Source: Bradyrhizobium sp. Gha (lineage in GTDB: Bacteria > Pseudomonadota > Alphaproteobacteria > Rhizobiales > Xanthobacteraceae). Taken from it: a stretch of 62,668 bases of DNA. Made by a program: the position numbers and the translations under genes. Below are positions 1-7,902 of the stretch, piece after piece. Each line of letters starts with the position of its first letter. The stretch's first letter is position 1. The notes beneath the pieces are model-generated. The model was given only the letters and a program-made list of their open reading frames with translations. It ran no database searches and was not told where the DNA came from. The stretch covers positions 1-62,668 of the forward strand of contig NZ_FOQM01000041.1 in NCBI RefSeq assembly GCF_900113735.1, read 5' to 3'.

Positions 1-221
1 CCGAGGTGGTAAAGCCGCGACCCATGGCTCGAAAGAGCCGTCACAATCTCTCGCAGCCCCGAGGCTCCAGAAAGTTGGCCGTACAGCATCGCCACGAATT
101 GCGACTTGGTCGGCAGCCGCCGTACCCGCGCATCCGCATCATGTTCTTCCACAAGCCCTTCAAACTGACGCCACGGCATCAGCTTCAGGACGTCGCGAAA
201 TACTGTATTGTGGTGCGGCAT
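1..221 (-). CDS. IS4-family transposase, N-terminal part (runs off the window)
   Basis: Reading the minus strand from an ATG at 221 gives 73 codons with no stop before the window edge. The start reads MPHHNTVFRDVLKLMPW, and later come RRLPTKSQFVAMLYGQLSG and SHGSRLYHLG. This matches the N-terminal domain (DUF4372 type) that opens many IS4-family transposases, as I remember the family. The catalytic DDE domain would lie outside the window, so it is not known whether the gene is intact. The element's terminal repeat should lie somewhere within 222-320, but I could not identify it without the other end. It marks a possible mobile boundary next to the quinoprotein island. Confidence 0.8.
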   Translation of the reverse strand, partial: MPHHNTVFRDVLKLMPWRQFEGLVEEHDADARVRRLPTKSQFVAMLYGQLSGASGLREIVTALSSHGSRLYHL

Positions 222-320
222 GGCGCTGATCTCCTGTCGTGTCCCGGAACGCTTGCAGACGTCCAGAACCGACTAGAATCAACGCCATGCGCCTTGTCCA
301 CAAAATCTAAACCGGACAGC

Positions 321-433
321 CGTGGGCTTGTCCCGGCCATCCACGTCGCGCCCCATAGAACGAAGAACGTGGATGCCCGGGCCTTCGCCGAAGCGGCTTC
401 GGCCGCGCAGGCGGGACAAGCCCGGGCATGACG
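321..433. repeat. Nested palindromic intergenic repeat
   Basis: GGGCTTGTCCCG at 324-335 pairs with CGGGACAAGCCC at 412-423, and ATCCACGT at 339-346 pairs with ACGTGGAT at 367-374. The result is a nested fold covering the whole intergenic space between the transposase and the CXXCW gene. Repeats with these words are common between genes in Bradyrhizobium and Rhodopseudomonas (from memory). The small ORFs crossing it are therefore not supported as genes. Confidence 0.65.
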
Positions 434-442
434 ATGTTTCAG

Positions 443-1000
443 TCACTGCTCCGGCCGCGGCTCCGGCTGCGCTTCCTCCGTGGCAAGCTTCGCGCGCTCC
501 CAGCCGTCGGTCCCCTCAGGATACCAGGCAACGTTGAAATAACCGTCCGCCAGCGCGCGCTTGGCTGCGTTCCACGACATCCAGCAATCGGCGAGGCAAT
601 AGATCACGAGCAGCGCGGCTTTGTTGCCGTGTGAAGCTTGGGCGAGACCGCGTCGGAGATAGTCGTCCATGGCCGGCGCCAGCACGCCATAGCCCGCGTC
701 GGGCAGCCAGATGCTTCCCGGAATGTTTTTGCGCGGCATGTCACGCCATGCCGTGCCTGCCGGGAGGTTCTTCGGTTTCGGCGGTCGCGGCAACACGTCA
801 ATGAAGGCAGCGTTCTTCGCGCGCCAGATCGCCTCGGCCTCCGCGGTCGTCAACACGCGCGCACCTTCCAGCGTCGCCGGCACGGGCGCGCGGTATTTGC
901 CGGTGCGGTAGGCGTCGGGCTCGAACGGCTCCTGCTGCTGCGCCAATGCCGGCGCCACGAGCGCGACGGCGACGAGCGCGGCGGCAAGAGGCCATCTCAT
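443..1000 (-). CDS. PQQ-dependent catabolism-associated CXXCW-motif protein
   Basis: A 185-residue exported protein with signal peptide MRWPLAAALVAVALVAPALAQ. Its centre resembles a rhodanese-like fold, and the family hallmark appears as YCLADCWMSWNAAKRA near residues 137-152, with two cysteines followed by tryptophan. Proteins of this family (TIGR03865 type) occur almost only beside quinoprotein alcohol dehydrogenases, but their biochemical role is not settled. A redox or assembly role in the periplasm is an inference. The ATG overlaps the TGA of the XoxJ-like gene (997-1000), so the two are translationally coupled in one minus-strand operon. Confidence 0.85.
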   Translation of the reverse strand: MRWPLAAALVAVALVAPALAQQQEPFEPDAYRTGKYRAPVPATLEGARVLTTAEAEAIWRAKNAAFIDVLPRPPKPKNLPAGTAWRDMPRKNIPGSIWLPDAGYGVLAPAMDDYLRRGLAQASHGNKAALLVIYCLADCWMSWNAAKRALADGYFNVAWYPEGTDGWERAKLATEEAQPEPRPEQ

Positions 1001-1875
1001 GGCGCTTGCCTGGCCGCCTCCGCGCCGAGCGGCCGATCGTTCTCATCGAGCAGCGGCACGCCGAAATCGATCAGGATCTTGTTGATCTCGCCCTGGTTCT
1101 CCTGAATCAGCTTGTTGAGCAGCCGCTTCCAGTTCTGGTCGGCGGGGCGCACGCCCATGCCGATGCGATAGACCAGCTTCGGCCCTGTGGTTTCCTTCAC
1201 CAAGGGCGTGATGTGCAGCGAACCGGCCTTCTTGGCGTAGTACCCCGCCATCGGTCCCCACAGCACGCCGGCGTCGATCTTGCCGGCGCTGAGATCGTCG
1301 ATCATCGCCTGCGCAGAATTGTCGTAGCGCGTGTCGATCATCAGCGGATAAGGCTTGGCGTCGCTCATCAGCCCGGCGATCGCCATGTTGGTCGCCGGCG
1401 GTGTGCCGGCGATGATACCGACGTGCTTGCCTTTGAGCCTGGGATCCTCGAGCGTATCGACATCCTCTAGTCCGCCGCCGGCCTTCGCGACCAGCGCATA
1501 GGTCGTGCGGTAATAGGGATTGGTGCCCTGCACGATGTCGTCACCTTGCGGGAAACCCATGATGACGTCGCAGCGGTGCGCACCCAGGGTCATGCGCACG
1601 AAGCCTGTCGCCTGCGGGAAGAACACGTAGTCCAGCTTCTTCTGCAGCTTGTCCGCGAACAGCTCCGCAAGCTTGTTCTCGATGCCCTCACCCTTCTCGT
1701 TGGAGAACGGCATGTTGCGCGGATCGGCACAGACACGCAGCACCTTGGGATCGACCAGCTCGAACGAAAGGTCACCACCGTCAGTCGTCTGTGCGCTGGC
1801 GACATCGCCCATCGCACAAGACGCCACCATCAGGCACAGTGAAATCAACCAGCGACGATGCCGATCGGCCTCCAT
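997..1875 (-). CDS. Quinoprotein dehydrogenase-associated substrate-binding protein (XoxJ/MoxJ-like)
   Basis: A 292-residue periplasmic protein of the family 3 solute-binding fold. A signal sequence ends near SAQTTDGG, followed by LRVCADPRNMPFSN, the typical opening of this group. The family (TIGR03871 type) includes MxaJ/XoxJ, which act beside methanol dehydrogenase and are proposed to help activate it rather than feed an importer. No permease accompanies it. The ATG at 1875 has GAGGAGGAA upstream with about 5 bases of spacing, which settles the start. It is coupled to the CXXCW gene and diverges from the broken metallohydrolase gene at 2003. Confidence 0.88.
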   Translation of the reverse strand: MEADRHRRWLISLCLMVASCAMGDVASAQTTDGGDLSFELVDPKVLRVCADPRNMPFSNEKGEGIENKLAELFADKLQKKLDYVFFPQATGFVRMTLGAHRCDVIMGFPQGDDIVQGTNPYYRTTYALVAKAGGGLEDVDTLEDPRLKGKHVGIIAGTPPATNMAIAGLMSDAKPYPLMIDTRYDNSAQAMIDDLSAGKIDAGVLWGPMAGYYAKKAGSLHITPLVKETTGPKLVYRIGMGVRPADQNWKRLLNKLIQENQGEINKILIDFGVPLLDENDRPLGAEAARQAP

Positions 1876-2002
1876 CGCGCTTCCTCCTCATTCCATTCGA
1901 ATGCAATCCATGTAAGGCAGGATGGACCATGTCTGCCAAACCTGTGTCGGCTTTGTCGCGTTGCAGTGCAGTGCGGCAAAGCCCTGAAACTGAGGCGGAA
2001 AC

Positions 2003-2359
2003 GTGTCTCATCTCGCGTCAAGGATCGCAGTCCTGTGCCTGCTGGGAATAGCGACGTTAGCACGCGCCGGGACAGCCGAATTGCCTGTAAGCGAAGTCGC
2101 GCCGGGAATCTTCGTGCACTCAGGGACAATCGCCCTGATGACGCGCGAAAACGAGGGCGATATTGCCAATGTCGGCTTCATCATCGGGACGGACGCGGTG
2201 GCCGTCATCGACACCGGCGGCAGCTTGCGTGAGGGCGAGGAATTGCTGGCCCGGTGCGGGCGCGCACCAGCAAGCCGATCCGTTACGCAATGGGAGCTGT
2301 TCGACGAGTACAATGCCCGCAACGCAACCGCAGCATTTTCTGAAATTGAATGGGAGTAA
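2003..2359 (+). pseudogene. Quinoprotein relay zinc metallohydrolase 2, internally deleted remnant
   Basis: The reading frame opens (GTG at 2003, GAGG upstream) with a signal peptide and a normal metallo-beta-lactamase-fold N-terminus up to DTGGSLREGEELLA. At about 2250-2253 the frame slips: VRARTSKPIRY, the natural continuation, is read in a different frame. At about 2287 the sequence jumps to the family's C-terminus, WELFDEYNARNATAAFSEIEWE in the first frame. The core, including the HxHxDH zinc site, is missing: roughly 200 residues compared with the usual length near 300. The stop is intact. The short ORF is therefore a relic, not a small gene. It sits directly before the SoxYZ-like carrier, its usual partner. 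Confidence 0.8.
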
Positions 2360-2410
2360 CCGGCGCGCTACCCTGTTCAAGGATTGCGTCGCCCGAACGG
2401 GACCACGACC

Positions 2411-3229
2411 ATGATGGGATGCACACGCCGCCTGCCCTTGATCGCCGCGCTGCTTGGCATCGCCTTCGCTGTGCCTGTCAGCGCCGAACAGGCTTACGAT
2501 CCCTGGCCGGGCCTGGTGCAGGACATTTTCAGTAACCGTCCGATGAACGATGGCAACAGCGTCATCACCATCGAGATGCCTTATCGCGCCGAGGACGCCG
2601 CCATCGTGCCGGTGACCCTGCGCAGCAAGCTGTCACCGGCCGATAGCCGCCGTATCCGTTCAATCACGCTGGTGATCGATCGCAATCCGGCGCCGATGGC
2701 CGCGAAGTTCGAGCTTGCTGCGGATGCCAACGTTTCCGAAATCTCCACGCGCGTGCGCGTCAACAATTACAGGGACGTTCACGCGGTCGCCGAGCTCAGC
2801 GACTGCCAGCTCTACGTCTCCAAGACCTATGTGAAGGCGTCGGGCGGCTGCTCGGCACCGGCCGGCAAGAATGCCGAAGGGGCCACTAACCACCTCGGCC
2901 AGATGCGCTACCGGCAATTCGCGCACGAGGACGCGCCGGCAAGCCGCATCCGCGAAGGCCAGATCATGATCGGCCATCCCAACAATTCCGGCCTGCAGAT
3001 GGACCAGGTCACGCAGCTCTATATTCCCGCCTTCTTCATCAACCAGCTGAAGCTGAGCCAGGACGACAGCCCCGTGCTGTCGATGGAAGGCGGCATCTCG
3101 ATCTCGGAAGATCCCAATTTGCGCTTCACCTATGTCTCCAACGGCGCCAAGCGTTTTCGCGCGGAGGCCAAAGACACGGATGGTCACGTGTTCCGCAATG
3201 AATGGGACGTGGAGAAGCCGGGGACGTGA
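2411..3229 (+). CDS. Quinoprotein dehydrogenase-associated SoxYZ-like carrier protein
   Basis: A 272-residue exported protein with signal peptide ending in VPVSAEQAYDPW. A SoxY-like N-terminal half (PYRAEDAAIVPVTLRSK) is followed by a SoxZ-like C-terminal half (GHPNNSGLQMDQ). This fused arrangement is the TIGR04557-type carrier found near PQQ dehydrogenases and named as part of a putative quinoprotein relay. The cysteine-bearing segment DCQLYVSKTYVKASGGCSAP lies at about 130-150. I chose ATG 2411 because it opens directly into the signal peptide; an upstream TTG at 2384 is less likely. Its usual zinc hydrolase partner immediately upstream is broken. Confidence 0.85.
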   Translation: MMGCTRRLPLIAALLGIAFAVPVSAEQAYDPWPGLVQDIFSNRPMNDGNSVITIEMPYRAEDAAIVPVTLRSKLSPADSRRIRSITLVIDRNPAPMAAKFELAADANVSEISTRVRVNNYRDVHAVAELSDCQLYVSKTYVKASGGCSAPAGKNAEGATNHLGQMRYRQFAHEDAPASRIREGQIMIGHPNNSGLQMDQVTQLYIPAFFINQLKLSQDDSPVLSMEGGISISEDPNLRFTYVSNGAKRFRAEAKDTDGHVFRNEWDVEKPGT

Positions 3230-3240
3230 GGTGTTCTTTT

Positions 3241-3395
3241 TCCCTCTCCCCTTGTGGGAGAGGGTGGATCGCCGCAAGTGCGGCGAGACGGGTGAGGGGT
3301 ATGTCTCCGCGAGCGCCTCTCACGCTTGAACGCTCGGATGGAAACCCCTCATCCGGCGCTTCGCGCCACCTTCTCCCACAAGGGGGAGAAGGGAA
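3241..3395. repeat. Long imperfect palindrome (intergenic repeat)
   Basis: The left arm at 3241-3300 (CTCCCCTTGTGGGAGAGGGT then GCCGCAAGTGCGGCGAG and GGGTGAGGGG) is matched by the reverse complement of the right arm at 3344-3395 (ACCCCTCATCCGGCGCTTCG then CTTCTCCCACAAGGGGGAGA). The whole could fold into a long hairpin between two converging genes. Repeats of this wording are scattered through Bradyrhizobium genomes (from memory). It may also help terminate transcription from both sides. Confidence 0.75.
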
Positions 3396-3402
3396 GAAAG
3401 TA

Positions 3403-3759
3403 CTAGAAACACCTCACCTCGGCCTCGGCCTGCGCGCGGCGCAAATCATTCACCGCCGAATTCGCCTGCTCTGACGTCCGGAACTGGGCGCCGAGATTGC
3501 CGCGGACCTGGGACATGCTGAGCGCGGTCTCGGCGGTGACGTAACGGTCATAGGGGACGATCGAGGCGACCACATCGACCGAGCAAGAACATTGCTCGAT
3601 CGCCTGCCGCGTCTCGCCATTGGCCTTCATGCAGCCATAGACATATTCCGCGCGCGCCGAGGTCGGATAATCATTGGCCTCCTCGGCCCGGGCATAGGCG
3701 GTTGCCGCAAGCACGACCACGGCGGCGACGATCGGTCGTAGCTGTCCCGCAAGACTCAT
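3403..3759 (-). CDS. Small secreted protein of unknown function
   Basis: 118 residues with a signal peptide (VVVLAATAYARAEEAND) and three cysteines in the mature part arranged as YGCMKANGETRQAIEQCSCSVD, plus one at the end (VRCF). I do not recognise a named family. It is accepted as real because GGGAGGA lies about 6 bases before the ATG at 3759 and the codon use fits its neighbours. It is divergent from the ABC importer at 3847. The location inside a quinoprotein island makes a periplasmic role in that system possible, but nothing in the sequence proves it. Confidence 0.6.
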   Translation of the reverse strand: MSLAGQLRPIVAAVVVLAATAYARAEEANDYPTSARAEYVYGCMKANGETRQAIEQCSCSVDVVASIVPYDRYVTAETALSMSQVRGNLGAQFRTSEQANSAVNDLRRAQAEAEVRCF

Positions 3760-3846
3760 GAGCGTCCTCCCGCTGGTTGCGATGGAAGCTATGCTATGCG
3801 TATTGTCCTGAAAAGCACTCTGTCAGAGGAAACGACTCACAAGGTG

Positions 3847-4827
3847 ATGAGAGTTTTGGCACGAATGTTGGCGCTCGCGATGATGCTGGCACCGACGCCG
3901 GGCATGCGGGCCCAGGCAGCTGATGTCATCCGCCTGGCGGTCCAGAAGACCGGAACGTTCGCCTGGGAACTAGCGACGATCCGCGAGGCCGGGCTGGATA
4001 AGGAGGCTGATCTGTCGCTGGAAGTGACCGAGCTTGCGAGCCCCGAGGCCGGCAAGATCGCGCTCCGCGCCGGCAATGCCGACATCATGCTGTCGGACTG
4101 GCTGTGGGTGTCGCGCGAGCGCGCGCTCGGAGCCAAGCTCACCTTTTATCCCTATTCGAGCGCCCTCGGCGCGGTGATGGTGCCCGCTTCCTCGCCGATC
4201 AAGACGCTCGCCGACCTCAGAGGCCGCAAACTCGCCGTCAGTGGCGGTCCGATCGACAAGAGCTGGCTGTTGCTGCAAGCACGTATGAAGCAGGACGGCA
4301 TCGACCTGAAATCGGATGCGACCATCGTCTATGGCGCGCCGCCGCTGATCGCCGCCAAGGCGCTCGAAGGCGAGATGGATGCGACCCTGAATTTCTGGAA
4401 TTTCTGCGCCCAGCTCGAGGCCAAGGGCTTTCGCCGCCTCGCCGGCATCGAGGAGATTCTGCCGAAATTGGGTGTCAAGGGCGCTGTCTCTGCCGTCGGC
4501 TACGTCTTCGACGAGAGCTGGGCCGCGAGCCATCGCGACGCCGTGGCGCGCTTCCTCGCCATGACGCGCAAGGCCAAGCAGTTGCTCGTCACCTCGGACG
4601 CAGCCTGGGACAGGATTGCACCGCTCACCGGCGCGACCGATCCGACCATGCTGAAGACTTACCGCGACCGCTATCGCGACGGCATTCCGCGCCGGACCAT
4701 CAACGATGAGGAGGCGGATGCGCGCGTGCTCTACCGCGTGCTGGCCGAGATCGGCGGTCGTGACCTGGTCGGGCCGGCGGCCGAGCTCGATCCCGGCACG
4801 TTCTATCATGCAGCTCCCGGAGATTGA
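3847..4827 (+). CDS. ABC transporter substrate-binding protein, NMT1/SsuA type
   Basis: About 326 residues with a signal peptide (LALAMMLAPTPGMRAQAADV). The mature part follows the NitT/TauT-type binding fold: IRLAVQKTGTFAWE at the start, NADIMLSDWLWVS, and the SSPIKTLADLRGRKLAVSG hinge region. It begins a three-gene importer; its end overlaps the permease start by 20 bases. The substrate is unknown, and this family binds anything from sulfonates to pyrimidines and heterocycles. The placement within the quinoprotein island suggests a cargo linked to alcohol oxidation, PQQ or metal supply. Upstream in-frame starts at 3796 and 3844 are possible. Confidence 0.85.
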   Translation: MRVLARMLALAMMLAPTPGMRAQAADVIRLAVQKTGTFAWELATIREAGLDKEADLSLEVTELASPEAGKIALRAGNADIMLSDWLWVSRERALGAKLTFYPYSSALGAVMVPASSPIKTLADLRGRKLAVSGGPIDKSWLLLQARMKQDGIDLKSDATIVYGAPPLIAAKALEGEMDATLNFWNFCAQLEAKGFRRLAGIEEILPKLGVKGAVSAVGYVFDESWAASHRDAVARFLAMTRKAKQLLVTSDAAWDRIAPLTGATDPTMLKTYRDRYRDGIPRRTINDEEADARVLYRVLAEIGGRDLVGPAAELDPGTFYHAAPGD

Positions 4828-5566
4828 GGTGCTGCGCCTTCTCTCGTTCGCCGTCTTCCTTGCGGTCTGGTGGACCGCCGCATTGTTCGTCGGTGGTGCC
4901 AAGCTGCCCTCTCCCCCTGCGGTGCTCGACGTCATCATCGCGGAAGCCGCGAGCGGCGCGCTGTTCCTGCATCTCGGCGCCACGCTGGCGCGCGTCGCAT
5001 TGTCTTTCGTGCTCGCGATGTCCGTCGGCAGCGCCATCGGTTACCTGATGGGTCGGGTGAAGCTCGCCGACCGGCTCGGCGATCCCTGGCTGATCCTGCT
5101 GCTCAACCTGCCGGCGCTGGTGGTGATCGTGCTGGCCTACATCTGGGCCGGCCTCACCGAGGCCGCGGCGATCGGGGCGATCGCCATCAACAAGCTGCCG
5201 ACCGCGGTCGTCACCTTGCGCGAGGGGGCGCGCGCGCTCGACCGTTCGCTCGATGAGATGGCGACCGTGTTCGCGATGCCGCGCTGGCGCGCCTTCCGCC
5301 ACGTCGTGCTGCCGCAGCTTGCGCCCTATGTCGCGGCCTCCACCCGCTCCGGCCTCTCGCTGGTCTGGAAGATCGTTCTCGTCGCCGAGCTGCTCGGACG
5401 GCCGAACGGCGTCGGATTCGAGATCGGTGTCGCCTTCCAGCTGTTCGACACGCCACGGCTGCTCGCCTATTCCCTGACCTTCGCCGCCGTCGTGCTCGTG
5501 ATCGAGACCGCGCTGGTGCAGCCGTTCGAGGCCAGCGCAACGCGGTGGCGGCCCCGTGCGGCTTGA
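4808..5566 (+). CDS. ABC transporter permease, NitT/TauT (SsuC) type
   Basis: 252 residues with about six membrane segments. The cytoplasmic coupling loop EMATVFAMPRWRAFRHVVLPQ near residues 157-177 matches the EAA loop of binding-protein-dependent permeases. I chose ATG 4808 (MQLPEIEVLRLL) because it places the first membrane helix close to the start and overlaps the binding-protein gene. Its end overlaps the ATPase start by 11 bases. It would form the channel of the importer whose binding protein precedes it. Confidence 0.88.
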   Translation: MQLPEIEVLRLLSFAVFLAVWWTAALFVGGAKLPSPPAVLDVIIAEAASGALFLHLGATLARVALSFVLAMSVGSAIGYLMGRVKLADRLGDPWLILLLNLPALVVIVLAYIWAGLTEAAAIGAIAINKLPTAVVTLREGARALDRSLDEMATVFAMPRWRAFRHVVLPQLAPYVAASTRSGLSLVWKIVLVAELLGRPNGVGFEIGVAFQLFDTPRLLAYSLTFAAVVLVIETALVQPFEASATRWRPRAA

Positions 5567-6266
5567 GGTCGAGATCACAGGCAAGACTTACAGAAGTGCC
5601 GCGGGCGGAACGCACGAGGTGCTGTCGCCCCTGAAATTTGGCTTGCAATCCGGCGAAGTCGGGGTGCTGATCGGCCCGTCCGGCTGCGGCAAGAGCACGA
5701 TGCTGCGCATCATCCTCGGGCTCGACCGCGATTTCGACGGCCGTGTCACGCGCCCCGCCGAAGCGCGAATCGGCATGGTGTTTCAGGAGCCGCGGCTATT
5801 GCCGTGGCGCACTGTCGAGCAGAACGTACGGCTGGCGGCGCCTAACGTTTCCGATGCCAAGCTTGCCGAGTTGTTCAGGATTCTGGAGCTCGAGGCGCAT
5901 CGCAGCCACTTCCCCGGCGAATTGTCGCTTGGCCTCGCCCGGCGGGTTGCGCTGGCCCGCGCGTTTGCGGTCGAGCCCGATCTGCTCGTGCTGGACGAGC
6001 CCCTCGCCTCGCTCGACGACGCGCTTGCCGGCCGCCTGCGCGACGAGATCGCGACGCTGGTCGGCAGTCGCTCGGTGATGACGCTGCTGGTGACCCACAG
6101 CCTCGAGGATGCGATCCGTCTCGGCGACCGCCTGTTCTTTCTCTCGCCGCGCCCGGCGCGCATCGTGCAGGACGTGCCGATCTCGATTCCGCGCGCCGAA
6201 CGCAGCGAAGCTGAGCTTGCGAGGATCAAGGCGGAGCTTGCGGCGTTGCCGCTTGAATCGAAATGA
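5556..6266 (+). CDS. ABC transporter ATP-binding protein, NitT/TauT type with altered signature
   Basis: 236 residues starting at a GTG that overlaps the permease stop. Walker A is GPSGCGKST, the Q-loop is MVFQEPRLLPW, Walker B is LLVLDEPLASLDD, and the H-loop is VTHSLEDAI. The signature reads LSLGLARRVALARA instead of LSGGQ-like; the second conserved Gly position is kept. I recall a subgroup of nitrate/taurine-type ATPases with this form, so it is probably a lineage mark rather than damage. It energises the importer formed with the two preceding genes. Confidence 0.9.
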   Translation: MRLEVEITGKTYRSAAGGTHEVLSPLKFGLQSGEVGVLIGPSGCGKSTMLRIILGLDRDFDGRVTRPAEARIGMVFQEPRLLPWRTVEQNVRLAAPNVSDAKLAELFRILELEAHRSHFPGELSLGLARRVALARAFAVEPDLLVLDEPLASLDDALAGRLRDEIATLVGSRSVMTLLVTHSLEDAIRLGDRLFFLSPRPARIVQDVPISIPRAERSEAELARIKAELAALPLESK

Positions 6267-6314
6267 CAACTCGTGGTCAACTGCATCAATGAGACGGTCT
6301 CGAGGAGGTCACCA

Positions 6315-6665
6315 ATGCGCCGTCAGCTGATTGCGATCGGCATTTTGTTGGCTATGCCAGGTACGGCGCTCGCGCAGACCAAGGGCAAAGGCATCCGTCT
6401 CTGGAATCTCACGAGCGAGACGATCTCCGGCTTCCAGCTTGCGCCATCAGGCAAGACCGACTGGGGCCCGAACCAGTGCCTGAACGACAAGGACAAGGAG
6501 GTCGACCACGACGAGCGGCTGCGCATTACCGGCGTCGAACCCGGCCGCTACGACGCCAAGGTCACCTATCCCAGCTCACGGCAATGCGTCGTCCGCGACA
6601 TCGAGATCAAGGCCGATGCGGTGTTCTCGATTTCAGACGAGGATCTGAAGAACTGCACGAAGTAA
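6315..6665 (+). CDS. Small secreted conserved hypothetical protein
   Basis: 116 residues from ATG 6315, which has GAGGAGG 6 bases upstream. The signal peptide ends in GTALAQTKG. The mature protein (IRLWNLTSETISGFQLAPSG, then NQCLNDKDKEVDHDERLRI and SRQCVVRDIEIKADAVFSI) looks like a compact beta-sandwich with three cysteines and a very acidic patch (DKDKEVDHDE) that could bind cations. I know of no assigned function. It follows the ABC importer by 48 bases on the same strand and is probably co-transcribed with it. Confidence 0.7.
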   Translation: MRRQLIAIGILLAMPGTALAQTKGKGIRLWNLTSETISGFQLAPSGKTDWGPNQCLNDKDKEVDHDERLRITGVEPGRYDAKVTYPSSRQCVVRDIEIKADAVFSISDEDLKNCTK

Positions 6666-6675
6666 CACGCGCGCC

Positions 6676-6885
6676 TCACGCCTTGTCATGTGTGTGCGGA
6701 TATTCGCAACGCCAGCGCACCGCCTGCCATTTCGGATGTTCGCCGATCCATTGCGCGATATAGGGCGGCGCCGCCATCGAGCATTGCGCCGGTGATCCGC
6801 CGAAGCTGAACACCAGATGCTGCTCCTCGCAGGTCGCAGGCGAGAGCACCACGCACACAGTCACCACCAGGTCGATCGGGTTCAT
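6676..6885 (-). CDS. Small conserved hypothetical protein (about 70 residues)
   Basis: 69 residues: MNPIDLVVTVCVVLSPATCE, then QCSMAAPPYIAQWIGEHPKW and RWRCEYP. The three cysteines and the WIGEHPKW segment recall a family of short exported or membrane-anchored proteins seen widely in proteobacteria (from memory, function unassigned). The N-terminus is hydrophobic and could be a signal or anchor. It converges with the gene ending at 6665 with a gap of only 10 bases. Confidence 0.6.
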   Translation of the reverse strand: MNPIDLVVTVCVVLSPATCEEQHLVFSFGGSPAQCSMAAPPYIAQWIGEHPKWQAVRWRCEYPHTHDKA

Positions 6886-6981
6886 GCCGGGATCCTCGCG
6901 CGGGAGCGATCGAGATTAGCACAATAGGCTACGCTCCCGGCCTCGGGAAGTTTCAATCCTGCCGGGCGGGAACCCGCCCAA

Positions 6982-7848
6982 CTAGAAATTGACCCCGAAC
7001 ACCAACCGCGCCTGATGGCGCTCGAAATGGACGAGGTCGAGATTGGCCGCTGATCCTGCGGGACGGCCCCAGGCCTGCATGCTCCAGCTCAAGGTGAGCC
7101 GCGATTGCTCCGAGAGCTGGAAATAAGCCGTCGGCCCGACGAACAGCGCCTGCCCCGAGAGCGCACCGAGACCGATGCCCTCATATTGTCGGAAGTAACG
7201 CATCTCACCGCCGAGCAGCATGGTTGAGCTCACGCGCACCATGCCGGCGAACGCGGCGCCAACCGTCGAGCTCTTCTCGGACAGCCCCGACACCTCGAAG
7301 CGCGCCCATTCCGGCTGGTAGATCAGATTGAGCGCGCCGATGACAAAGTTCGGGATCAGCTCGCGGTCAAAGGCCAGCGTGAAGTCGGTGCCGTACATCC
7401 GTCCTTTCGCACCGCTGACCTCGTCGATGCGATCGCCATGGGTCTCCGAGGCGATCGTGAAGCCGAACGGCGCGGTCACGCGATCCAGCAAGCGATAACG
7501 CAGGTCGAGCGAGAAACCCTGGAAGTTGAACTGGCGGCGGTCGTCGATGTCAGGGACGCCGGTGATGTCGTGCATCGTCGCCGTGCTGCCGGCCTCGATG
7601 CGAAAGTTCGGCAGCGGCACGATCTCGATCTCGACCTCCTGGCCGAGAGCGCGATAGGTACCGCTGCCCTTGCCGAAGCGTCCTGTCGTCTGAGTCTGGA
7701 ATTCGCGCTCGCCGGGATTACCGACGTCACTGCCGATCATGAAGCCGAAGATGTGCTCGGTATCGAAGCCCTCTTCGGCGTTCGCACATGCCGGCGCGAG
7801 CGCGGCTGTGCAGGCCAAGGTCCAGAGGATGTGGGCTCTCGTGCGCAT
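6982..7848 (-). CDS. Predicted outer-membrane beta-barrel protein
   Basis: 288 residues from ATG 7848 (MRTRAHILWTLAC), with a signal peptide ending in PACANAEEG. The body shows alternating hydrophobic and polar residues and many aromatic strand ends. The last residue is phenylalanine (RLVFGVNF), the standard signal for outer-membrane barrel assembly. I do not recognise a specific family. The gene lies 54 bases after the orphan pqqA on the same strand, so the two could share a transcript. A channel serving the quinoprotein system is possible but unproven. Confidence 0.65.
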   Translation of the reverse strand: MRTRAHILWTLACTAALAPACANAEEGFDTEHIFGFMIGSDVGNPGEREFQTQTTGRFGKGSGTYRALGQEVEIEIVPLPNFRIEAGSTATMHDITGVPDIDDRRQFNFQGFSLDLRYRLLDRVTAPFGFTIASETHGDRIDEVSGAKGRMYGTDFTLAFDRELIPNFVIGALNLIYQPEWARFEVSGLSEKSSTVGAAFAGMVRVSSTMLLGGEMRYFRQYEGIGLGALSGQALFVGPTAYFQLSEQSRLTLSWSMQAWGRPAGSAANLDLVHFERHQARLVFGVNF

Positions 7849-7902
7849 CCCTGACACTACCACGGCTTCGACGGCAACTGCCATCGAAGCCGCGGCAGGT
7901 CG

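Noticed and set aside
6..431. Plus-strand ORF of 141 codons at the left edge
   Set aside because: It runs antisense over the transposase and through the palindromic repeat; no ribosome-binding site and no protein-like pattern.
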